In this document: positions 34,901 to 46,800 of the stretch, piece after piece
How positions within the stretch are numbered: the stretch's first letter is position 1
How the letters are laid out: each line of letters starts with the position of its first letter
Assembly: GCA_018806985.1 (NCBI GenBank)
Contig: JADANN010000032.1
Span: 2,439,501 to 2,503,500, forward strand
Length of the DNA stretch: 64,000 bases
Origin: Angiostrongylus vasorum
Lineage: Eukaryota; Nematoda; Chromadorea; Rhabditida; Metastrongylidae
Direction of reading: 5' to 3'
Notes under the pieces: model-generated
The model's input: only the letters and a program-made list of their open reading frames with translations
Database searches by the model: none
What the model was told of the DNA's origin: nothing
Position numbers and translations under genes: made by a program

Positions 34901-35644
34901 GTTTTCAGATCTTCACTATGATGTGGATTGAGGAAAGTATCTTCTCGGCAGCGATTCCTTCGTTCGGTCTTCCCACCAGTTGATTTGGACCCAGTATTTA
35001 AACCTAAACCAAGAAAGAAGGAAGAATAAGAAAATGACCGGTCGCTCGAGGATGATGTAGAAGCCGAACCGGTGTTTCGTTATAGAAACCAGGATACGAT
35101 AGATTCAGCAACAGATGCCTCACATCGACTCAGTGCCACCAAAAGGTCGAAACGTTGAACAACATCCGCTTGTTAGAGGGTTCTGTTCCACTGATGAACT
35201 GAATATGAATTTCTCAATGTTGATTAGTCCACTGACTTTGCCGTTCATATCTACACTGTTCTCCGCCAGTGCACCAACATATCGCTTGAATCGCTGCCAT
35301 CTCAAGAAAATGCATGCTGTAAATGATCAGAATTGACTGTTATTCTAAAGACTTGAGGACGCCATATTTTTTTATCTCGGTTTATCTGTTTATCGCAACT
35401 ATCCCAAGATTTAAGTGAACACTGTACTCGACCCATATTCAATATATCAGTGAGGTCATAGCGACAGATCCTGAGGTTCTCAACCCGCTACAAAACTTAC
35501 ATCAGGAAATTTGACCAACTTTATGAATGATGGTTACAAGACAAAAAATCTAAAGGAGGGCGTGCCAGGACCGATCGATGTGAATTTTTGTGCTACTTAG
35601 GATTGGGAATTCATCCCAGCCAAGAGTGAAAAATCCAGAAAGTT

Positions 35645-36020
35645 ATGCTAACTTTTTATTTACTGCCTACAATAATTTTTTCACGGCATGGCATTATGTG
35701 TGATACAAGCACAATGATGCTGAGATATTTGTAAAACTCCGGACCGCATGTGTCTGCGGTGGGGAACGAACGCGTTGTTACCCTTTGCGGGGGGCTAACG
35801 CGTTCACCACCAAACCATGCGAGTCCTTCGTTTCGCCTGTCTCTCAGCTAGTTCTATCGATCAGTGCCATCAGCAATCACTCGTCAGCGGGATTGGTGCA
35901 AGCGAAGGACCCAAAACGAAGGGCCAATAGGCAAACTAACAGCGCGTTCGTTCTCCACTGCAGGCGCTTGCAGCTCGGAGTTTTGCGAGTATCTCAGCAT
36001 CATTGTGGTTGTATCAAGAA
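35645..36020. repeat. Family C inverted pair with linker
   Basis: Left arm from taactttttatttactgcc to ccaaaccatgcgagtcc, linker cgcctgtctctcagctag and cagcaatcactcgtcagcgg, then right arm with gcgcgttcgttctccactgc and tatctcagcatcattgtggt. The clearest two-armed copy. Confidence 0.7.
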
Positions 36021-36699
36021 TTTATTCGTTTTAAATCATCCTGATACTGATTTTCTGACCATCGATGAGGGTTAGAGTTATTTAACCTAAGACTGGAAAC
36101 CGTGCCGTGTAAAGACGAGTGACGCTTCATTGCGTTTTGTCCCTAGCTTTGCATATAAGCAGTAGCTTATTCATAAGAAAAAGGAGAAGAAATCTTTATG
36201 CTTAAAAGTTTATAAAAAATCAACTCTTGGAGGAACCAGTGGAAACGGTTTGGCATATAGGAGAGAGTAAGTACGGAAGATTGAAGAACACCTATAACAA
36301 AAACACCTGGTTAGAGAACATCCTTCGTGCTGAAAACTCATGAGATCAACAGCAGAGTATAGCATTCATATTTCTCTGAGGGTCATCGCAACTACTGCTT
36401 TGGCTGCTTCCACTGCGTCCAACAACGATTTGTCTGCGTTCTCGACGAACTGTCCATCCATTTCTTCCTCATGAACATTTGACGAATGGCTTCGCGAAAT
36501 TGTCGATTGAATACAATCGTGATGATTCTAAACGAGTTTTAATCACAGTTTCAAGTTGCTGTGTACACAGAAAAAGAAATCCATACTTAAAAGTACAAAT
36601 AGTAAATGGTGAAGTTCTTGTCTACGATCAAGCCGACGTTAGTGATACAATCCTTCGTTGTACTTCATTTATTAGTTACTGCTTCGTGAAGGAATGTGC

Positions 36700-36830
36700 A
36701 GCGTAGTGTTAATGGGTACCCTGCAATACCCAATATGCAATAGCGTCATTGGTTCGATCCCCGTCTCGGACTCACCAAGTCTTCCATCTCTTCGAGATCG
36801 GCAAATTGGAACCAGATTTGTCTGCGACTA
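36700..36830 (+). repeat. Family A repeat, head only
   Basis: tgtgcagcgtagtgttaatg, a strong box-B-like ttggttcgatccccg at about 36,749, then gcaaattggaaccagatttg. Truncated at about 36,830. Confidence 0.55.
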
Positions 36831-36966
36831 TTGTAAGTTCACTGAAACAGCCAGCAAACAAATCTGTCCTTACCATACGATGACGAAGATGCTATTCATT
36901 AAAGTCTTGCAGGCATGAAGAAATTCTTTGGATGAGATTGAGGACAATTCCTATAGTTCTCAAATA

Positions 36967-37229
36967 TCATCTGTGCTGCTGGCGATCATTTAGTATCTGT
37001 GAGTGAGAGCGGCCATATTCTATCGTTATTGGTTGCCATGTGGTGGAAAATGTCCCGTTTCTCAGCGGAGACCATGCACATACGTAACAGATCCACACAA
37101 TAAGAGCTTCGCCAGATAGGTTGGTAGACTTTTCATACTGGACAATCTTTGGTGTGTGTTGGTGTTGTTGAAAAAATCCCGGAATGAGTGTCATCGCCTT
37201 TAGTGTCAGTGCCTTTAATTCCATGCTAT
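36967..37229 (-). CDS. Possible C-terminal exon of the Srx-like receptor
   Basis: After the donor at 37278 (phase 2) an acceptor (ctcttatag) ends at about 37230, and the frame stays open in the right phase to TGA at 36967. It contains a short hydrophobic piece, EALIVWICYVCAWSPL. Srx proteins normally continue from LDG into an LIVxxFN motif. The first ~45 residues here are not hydrophobic, so this exon may be wrong or the receptor tail may be altered. Confidence 0.25.
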
Positions 37230-37278
37230 AAGAGTCCATAAAGTGAAGAAACCAAGTAAGAAATGAAGTGCTGCTTAC

Positions 37279-37811
37279 CCGTCCAGTGTGTGCACAAGGA
37301 TCCACGCATAGGTAGTGAACAGAAAATTCGGCCATCGATTTGGATCTTCACTCAGATGTTCCTTATCGACAGGAAAATAACCAGCTACGTAGAAATAGGT
37401 TACTAATTCGGCCACATAGATTGCTCCTTGCATCGTTACCTAAGTAATACGAGGAATCATAAAACGAACGAAAACAAAGCGTTACAACTATTTTTCCAAT
37501 CATAGTTTTATATAAAGGATAAATCTCTCGGCCTTGATCTATCGCTGAGTGTGAGCCATGCATTAGATTTCATCACTGGAGGTGACTGATTGCATATCTG
37601 GCTTTTACAGTGACTCGCGGTGGCCTACCAATGTATCGGACCAGTGCTACTATCCTCCCAGACAAGTCTGGTACCAACTTGCAAACCCCGGACGGATGGA
37701 AGGCCTGGTGAGCCATGGGCGCGGGATTCGATCCCCACGTGTCTGTCGCAGGCGGCCTCCGGCTACTGCGCCATATGCCCACTATAGTTTTATATACACA
37801 TACGTATATAC

Positions 37812-37842
<31 letters not shown>

Positions 37843-40800
37843 GCGCATAGCACATTGTGTTTATATGAGCGTAAAGCAAAAAAAAATATTACATGTTAAA
37901 AAGGTAGATAATGAACAAGCAAGCAAACAGTTTAGTTCAAGTTATGAAATGGACAGACAAGGGTGAATTTGGTGCACTGGTCAGATATCTCTTGCAATAA
38001 ATACATGGTCATAGGTTCAAGCACTCTGGCCTAACCAATTTCACCATCACTCCACAACCAGAAAATCCTTACTAGACTTGTCTGGGAGTATAAAACGCTT
38101 ATTTGACACGTAGGTAGGGCACTGGAAGACACTGTGTAAGCCAAATATGCACTCAATCACCCCTACGGTGGGTTGGTGGAGTAGACCACATGCTGCAATC
38201 CGGAGCCCAGAATTGGACTGAAGACTACGTCTGTATTGCAGGTTACCTCTAACCACTTTTCTACGTAATCCCAAAACAACTGTTGAAAAAATCGATATAA
38301 ATTTTAAGAAATTCTTCACGATTCAGTTGTGAACTCGGATAGTTTCTATCCTTTTTGACTGGTCCTGCAAACTGTTTGTATTTATTATTTTGCCGTCGAG
38401 GTAATGCTGATTCTTTTATGTTGACTTACTGCTTCATTATACCATCTAAACTGAAGCTGCGAAGCATTTTCAATAATTTCTAAGATCTGCAAATGCCATG
38501 AGTGTTTCATTTTTTATTTCCTACCTGTCGAACAAAATTCTTCTCAACGTGCCGTCGTTTCACTTGTTGTGTCGTCTCGCTGATTGTCTAGATATAAGAA
38601 TTTCCACATTTACGATGATTGTGCACAAAAAAATATTTTTTGGGTTCGATAGACGGATTAACGACCAATAAAAAAACAAAATTACGGGACCCACTGGATC
38701 CATTTTTTGCATCGGTGAAAAGGAGGAACAGTTGGACATAAAATATTAAAACATAACGTCTATTGATAATAGCAGGATCGTTTTCAGTCACTGACTTAGT
38801 TCAAGAATACGGTACTTTTTCAAAAAATATTCTTGTATTGTACTTTCAAAAAGCATTTTTTTTCCACATGGCTACAAGTTCGATCACCAACAAGGGAACT
38901 CTCAAACCCTACTTTCTTACTTGAGTGCTTGGACACTTGGACGGCCCGTGCTCAACGGTTGTGCGGGCCACAGCATAATCTCCATTTTTCGAAGTTTTTG
39001 CTGGCTTAGCCATTGTGTTTCCCTGGAGTCCTGAGGTCAGCTTGGCCAAAGCCTGACCCGCCACCACCACAGGCATTTGCCACACTTATGAATCAGACGG
39101 AGATTTGCCATCATGCGACTAGTTTGATACCAGGACGGTGGTGGATTCTGGTATCGGTTTCTTCTTAGCTGAGCTTCTTGATGGAAACGCCGAACTCCTT
39201 CTCAGCTTGGGAGACCCTGTCGGGGGGACTAATCACCTCGCTGTAAATCGCAGCCCGACTCCCAGGAGCACCTCCCAACCACGATGAGGTGGTAAACCAT
39301 TGGAAGGACCCTACTTTCACTTTAGAAAAAAAAGCATTAATTTTTTTTTAACCATTAAACAGTTGCTTTGAGTTTTCGTCAAAGTCAAATCCGCACCCAG
39401 TGAGTTGGAGAATTTAAGGGTCGATCCAAAATAAGAGAGCCTGTCTTAATGAAAGTGGCTAATTTTCAACTTTATTCTTCTTGTCCTTTAGTTATTCAAG
39501 CGTTGAAGAAGCGAAATGTTCACAGAGAAGAAATGAAAACAGTAGGTGGCAGTAGTAGTTAAATCGTAGTAATAGAAAAATGCTCCGTTTTTTTTCCATT
39601 CTGTTTTTTTCTTGGTATTTTAAAGGGTACTGAGGGAGAGAGTAGCGTAGGGGTAATGCCATTCATCACGAGTGCGATGTTGATTCCACTTTGCGCCAGA
39701 CTCAGCCAACCTCTCATCCTCCCAGGGTCGAGGAATACACCCAACTTATCTGGGCCCAATTTACTCCCTTCAAATCCATGCAGGAACGCACACAGCTCTC
39801 CCAAGATTCCAAGGAGGACTCGACGAAAAATCGACTCGACCATCATTCAATGACATTCATAAAGAAGACAACAATTCTCAAGCAACAGCCGAACCCATCC
39901 ACAAAATCTGAGGACTTTCGTGGACGATAGATGCGAGGTAACGAACTGAATGCAAGAAATGTTGTGATATATACTGCAGATGTATAGATGGGTCATGCAA
40001 AAAAAAAGTGAAAAGTGCTTTAGAATAGGGACGGCATAACGTTGCTCAATGAAGGACGCGTTAGATTCATATGCTCATAAGTTCGATTCCAACATCAACC
40101 AAATCGATTCCTACATTGTATCCTAGGCAAAGGTCGTAAGAAATATGTTATGAAGAGAGCAAATGCAAGATAGAATGAACGTTTTCTCTCAACGTTTTTT
40201 TTGTCGTTGAATTCTGATTTTTGTCTCACCTGTTTTCTTCGGTTGTAAAAAATTCATTTTAAGAAAAGTGCACGCGTTGACGACTGCGAACACGGAGATG
40301 ATCACCAAGCCGCGAACAAACACGCCGTAGTAGACATATGGTGTATTGCATGGCGGTGTCACATAATCCAACATCCACCGCTCGGCTGAGAATCCCATTT
40401 GACACGACACTGAAAACAGGCACTCTCTTCGTCGAATGACAATCTGAAATTCATGCCTTATGAGGTTACTCGTAGCTCAAGCTACTGCTATCGGTAATTT
40501 AGTGTTTCAGATCTTAGGCGCAAAAAGCTGAATCTAAATAGTAATTAGAGGGCGGATGGCGCAATGGTAGTGATGGCCGTCATCATGAGCATGGTGCTAG
40601 TTTGGTTCCGTCGTGGGCCAACCAAACCTCCCATCCCTCCGGGTGGGGTCGGGAACTTGATGCCGGACTTGTCTGGGGGGGAAAAATCGCTGTCTGCAAT
40701 CCAATTGGGAACGCCCCAGCTCGGCTATCTAAGGATGTAGAGAGAATTGCTCGATCAACATTCTACTACATTCAAGATGAAATGGAAATCCTCCAGCAGC

Positions 40801-43800
40801 AACGGAAACCACACGTAAAGCTGGAAGATATTCATGGATGATGGATGCGAGGAAACGAATTGAATGTGAGAAGTGCTGCGATCTGCACAGTAGACGTGAA
40901 GACGGGTTGAGTAAAATAAAATAAGAAAATGAAATAGCAACTTAATCAAATTTGATAGAAAAAAGGTTACGATACGAACGAGTAAATCATTTTCAGAATT
41001 GAATAAGACTGGTTAACTTTAGCTACACATATTATAATTGTTAAATTTGCAAATGATCTTTGCTGAGAACGATTGGGTCGAGCCCACGTCGTCATTTTTC
41101 TCGTCGATATGTCGTCGAATCCTCTCAACCAGCAAATGTCTCACTGTAGATTTATGAACAGTAGTTCCATGGTCTTGTATGATTCGACGAGGTTGCGAAC
41201 TGATGGAATGGACAAGTGTACTACGAGACTAACGCCACCAACTTTTAACGAATGGTTCAAATCTGACTAGCTTCTAAATCGCATAAGGATAAAGAATAAG
41301 CATTCGATGTTGATCAATCACATGAGGAAAAGCCATTTACTGCACTCTACTAAGCATCACATAGGTGACTGAATGCGTATTTTACCTATTTTACTTACCT
41401 ACCCCTTCATATCAGCTCTTTGTTCTTCCAGAAAAATCTGGTTCCAGTTTGCCGACACTTGATGGATTGGAGGCTAGGTGAACTAAAGGCCCTGGATGAA
41501 ATTAATGACCACATGGTTCTGGCAAGATACTTCGAACAACTAGGCTATACGCACCGTTTTCAGTTGGCATATGTCGGTCTTTTATAGTCCTCCTTGTTCA
41601 CTACACCCTTAGGAAATGTGGAGATCTCTGTTTAAGAATACCAATCAGGCATTGTAGATGTTGATCAAGGAACATTCTCTACTGCGCTTCTTACGTGCTC
41701 TTGTGATGTACCGCCAATGATGTAACCTGAAATTTGATTGCTTCTCAGGGATTTCCTCAACACTTGAAGTTGGTGGCGGATGTGCCTAGAGTGCAGGGCA
41801 CTGAGGCTAGTTTGTTACTGGATAAGTGCGCTTTCCCTAATAAGGTTTGTGGGACTCGTCAATTCGTCGAGCCAAATAAAAGAGTTGTTCTAAGCACAAC
41901 TGCATCTTTGTAGTCCATCTACCAAATGAGTTACGAAAATTACACAGTGGGGACTTTCAATATGAAAACGAATCAATGTGGCTATTTACGTGGCTATTAC
42001 ATCTCGTAGACCCGTCGTTTCGACGAGTCACAAGATACACGCTTGTCCCGGAAGAATGCTAGCTGCATTACTGCAAACTTCTCACCGTTCCGCAAGAACT
42101 GGTTGTGACAACCTGAAGATTCTCTGGCACCGATATGATGCGACTATAGAAAGAAATTACTAGTGGCATACTAGTTATGTAATGGCGCTTGTAGTGCAGT
42201 GGTCGGAGGCACCCTGCAGTACACAAGGGATCGGCCGTCGCGCCCAAAGCTCACCAAGCTTTTCATCCCTCCGAGGTCGGCAAAATGGCACCAGACTTCT
42301 AGGGATAGCAGCACTAACTCGATACATTGCTAGGCCACCGCGAGTTATTGTAAAGGCTAGATGTGCCTTCATTCACCTCAAACGATGCTTAATGAAGTGG
42401 AATGCATCCCTCATGAATTGATCAACGCTGAGAGCTTTATCCCTTTTTTTCATACTAGTTATGTGAAGAAGGTTATAAAAAATTCTTGTTGAGGACGAGC
42501 AATCTAGTTATCAGAAACCGTCTTAAAATATATCTGGGATAATGGATTACAAATGGGCATAACAGCCACGTTACCCAAAACCAATCCTAGCGAGAAGGTG
42601 ACCGATATCACTACAGTAGCTATGATGAGTACGGTAGTGCAACGATTTGTAAATATTGCATTGTAGTGTGTCGGGAGGTAGACAGAGGTGAACCTGAAGT
42701 CGATCTGCTTAGTCTGACGTAAAGCGAATCACAGAATAGAAAGAATTGCTGTTCCTCCTAAGAAACTCGATACTGTAACTTTAGAAACGTATTAGTTTAA
42801 TTCGTCACAAAATATCACCTATTAAACGAAATAATAAGGTGAGAATATATGGATATGTCATAACAAATAAGGCACAGTTGACCAAATCGAGCTGCCATTA
42901 CGACTTCCTGGATCGTCCTGATATCGCTGAAAAACGAAAATCTTTGGATTCTGGATTTTCGATTCTGATTCTGAAATCCCGAGTACGTTTACCTCTATAT
43001 TTTACAATGAAAAATAAAAAATACTTCCAGTGTTTCACAGACGATACGTTTGAGAGCAGGACGTTAATAACGAATGATTTAAAGCCTTGGGGAACTACAC
43101 AACTATCATAACAGTAATAGTTATAATTCAATGCCGAGATTAATGGAAAGTCGATTAGGAACTGTTAAACAACTACAATGATGCTGAGATATTTGGAAAA
43201 CTCCGGATCGCAGGTGTCTACGGTGGGGAACGAACGCGTTGTAACCTTCTTCCGTGGATAACGCCTTCACCACCACACCATGCCGGTCCTTCGTTTCGCC
43301 TGTCTCTCAGCTAGTTTTCCATCGATCAGTGCTATCAGTAGTCACCCGTCAACGTGACGTAATTGATCTGGGTAGTCTAAATAGAACAAAAACTATTTTC
43401 AATCGAGCACGATTATTACCATTGTTAATTTCGCAACATATCCTTCCATCAAAATTAGTAATAGGTAGTAAATAAAAGCTAAAGTTTGTGATTTCGGCTG
43501 CAGAATCAGCTTAACTGAGTTCAGTGCCGATTTGTGCTTCTCGGCTCATTCCACTTGACGAGTGATTGCTAACAGCAACGTTAGGTAGGAAACTAGCCGA
43601 CATAAAGGCAAAGCAAGGGCCTCAGTGGTACACTGGTTAACACGTGAGCTACCTAGAAGGGTTATCGCGGGTTCGAATCTGGACTGGGGTCCAAAATTTA
43701 CCAGTATTTCAGCATTATAGTGGTTTATTTCACATCACACACGTGAAAAAGAATAATAAGTAGCAAATAAAAAGTTGGACATTATTATTAATATTGTCAC

Positions 43801-46800
43801 TTATATACTACTTTAATCGCAATAAGAAATTACAGAGTACGGAAGGAGCTTTGGAACAAAAAACCCGTACAAAGTTGTGCATGGCTTCAGATGTATAAGA
43901 AAGCAAACACCAAAAGCAGGAACGAAGGAGTAGGCGTAATTCTCTGTAATTTATATACATTACACGTTTTGTATTATACGCCTGGCCTTATATTTACAGT
44001 ATATGCGTTGGCTGTAAAATCAAACGATAATCAGTAAATAAGAAGAACCTGTACAAAGTTGCACAATTCAGCGAAATGGCAAACTTCTGGGTTTTTTTTT
44101 GCATTCGTTATGGTTTCCATTTCCATAGCTTATTTATTCCACAAGAATGATTAACGAGGATATTCCTCCCGGATTATTTGGACTGACACATGACCAAAAG
44201 TGGGTTAAAAAGATACTTTTTGCTCTCAAAAGGTTGCTTCTTGTCTTCGTAGGTATACTTAGTAAGCCTACTTAATCCTTATTTTCCACAACTATTGCTG
44301 ACCCTCACGTTCGCAGATTTTCTTCCGCGTCCATAAAGAGCATTGGCCCACAGGTCAATTTAACTACGGCTAGGTTTGGAAGAAATCTCGAAAAAATTTG
44401 GCAACATTTGCATGCATTATCAACATTTCAGCAACGTCATTCTTCTTCATGTTACCCAAGATTGCATGTTGTATGCATTCGAGCTCTTCCTGAATTCGAT
44501 TCCATTCGTCGCATACATGAATACGCGCGTGGGTTCAGCTGCTTCGTGACAGTTTTTCGTCTTCTTCATGAATACCGTTGAATTCCGGTCGAGTTGATTC
44601 CCTATGGAGTCCTGGGTTAGTTGCGTTAGCCATTCCCACGTCTTCACTACAGCCCATCGTCCGCCTTTGTGGATGGTACTAAACTGTCAATCCCAAAAGT
44701 ATGGGAACCTTGCTCGGCACATTTCACGCCGAATTAGAGCTTTGGGCGTATTGTTGAGCGACGCCTCTACCATCGGGTGGCTCAACAATATTTCAGGAAA
44801 GAGGAGTGAAAGAAGAGAATAAAAGCGTGAGTCGAAAGACAAAATCGCCTCCCAGTAAGAAATTTCTCGTTTCTGTTTGCTTTTTAAAAAAAATCATTAG
44901 CTCCTCGCCTCCTAGCAAGACATAGCATGAGTATGCCTAACCTTCTGTGACAATATTTATACACAGACCAACATAACAATTCAGAATGTAGAATTCATTT
45001 TTTGTCTTAGTCGTATGAAAACAACGAAGAAAACAAGTACTTATAGAGCAACACCTCAGTTTCAGTCGTATCGGAAACACTTTCCTTCTTTAAACTTCAT
45101 TTTCTTTTTCCTCCCGTTTTTTCTTTTCTTTCTAACCAACTTGGTCTTTCGGGGCTCGAAAGAAGGCGAATACCCCGAAGAGCCAGCTACAGTGAATGAA
45201 CAGTATGCAACAATCTTGTGTCTACTCATTAGGAAAAAAAGTGAACTATTTGATCAATGCTGGGGTTGACAGAAAGTCGGTTTTGGGGATATCTAGTAGT
45301 TTCTTAAGAGAAATAGATTAGGAAACTCACAAGTATAAAGCTGGAGCGAAATAAATCGCCCAAACAGCACCAAAAATCGTATCGCCGATCGCCTGGAACG
45401 ACGAATTCTTTTTTTGTAGGAAGTAAGTTTTTTACAGCGATTTTTTATTAAACGTCCAATTTTGCGAAAAAATATCCTCTTTAATATTATAAAACTACCA
45501 CGAGGCTTCTGTCTCCCTTATTCGAACAACTGAAACTACTCTTTAAGTGAACTGCTTTCTGCTCCTTTTACTAAACTTCTGTAAACCTCATATCATGAGG
45601 CTTCCCAAGTCTCATGTCATATCATTCCAGATACAATTGATATGTCAACTTATCACTGCTTAGTAAACTTTTACAGTTTCTTCGTTCTCTCATAACACAA
45701 AAATCAGCTATTAGAAAGTTAATTCTCAGCGATGTTAAAGTTTGACACACTAAAATATATCTTGTTTACCAAATGTTACTTTATTTCCATAATCCAATCA
45801 CCCATAAATAGCCATAATTCAGAGAAATCGAGTGCTAGGCGGTTGATAAAAGAGGGTCACTTGGATCACTTTCCATCTTGTTGATCACCGAGTGACTCAA
45901 CCTGACGTTGGCAAAGTCTCCATTTGTCCCTGTCACATAGTCCAGTGTGTTCTGCTCACTCTAGAAGCTCAAAAAGCTTACTTTTTCCACGATCTTTATG
46001 AAGTATCCAACTATTGGATCAAAACAGAACAATGTGATGCCTGGTGTGTAGATGGTTAGACGTGGTCGTCGGAGAGTCAGACTGTAAGACGTCGACAATC
46101 TCCCTTGCTGCTGTTGTGACTGCTCGATATTGGCGCCGGTGCACGATCACCCTCTACCAATTGCCCAAGAAAGCTTGGCATCCGATGAATAAGCTTCATC
46201 AAACTTCTGCACCTTCAGATCATAATGCTGCTCTTCGATTTTTTGAGAGTTAAAAGGAGTTCTTTGCTGTTTACGTATAAGCAGAGATGTTTTTTGAGAT
46301 AGACATCTCTTGCCGAATTTCAAACTCTTGGCTGTTTTAACAGTTATGGTGGAATCCGATCAGCTGGTCGTATTCCTCATTGACGTCGTCTATAACTGTA
46401 GTATTCTAAAAGCGTAGTAAGGATGTGAATAAATTCAAATTTCTGATTGCTTTGGGATTTTGTTTCCAGGGTTTTGCGGAGGACAGAATACTCTCGTCGG
46501 ATGTAGAACATTTAGACCACAACGAAATCGGCTAGCACTTCTCATCAAGAGAATTTCATGTATAACTCTGAGAGGAGTCCTATAGTATTAGCTCACTACG
46601 GACAGCTTTGGTCAATGTGATAAACTCAGAAAACCACTCACACTCTCCATTCCATTTCATTCCACTGTTCAATCTAAATATTCAAGATATCAATGATAAC
46701 CTCGTAGAAGCATGATAATCTTTGCAGAACCTCTCCGAATCCACGCAAAACGCTTTGATCAGTGTCTTCGTCACAGCTTAACGTTGAGTGGTTCACAGCA

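Noticed and set aside
43600..43700. tRNA gene candidate with a perfect box B
   Set aside because: It is the head of a family C repeat, and the same sequence occurs in other copies without tRNA structure.
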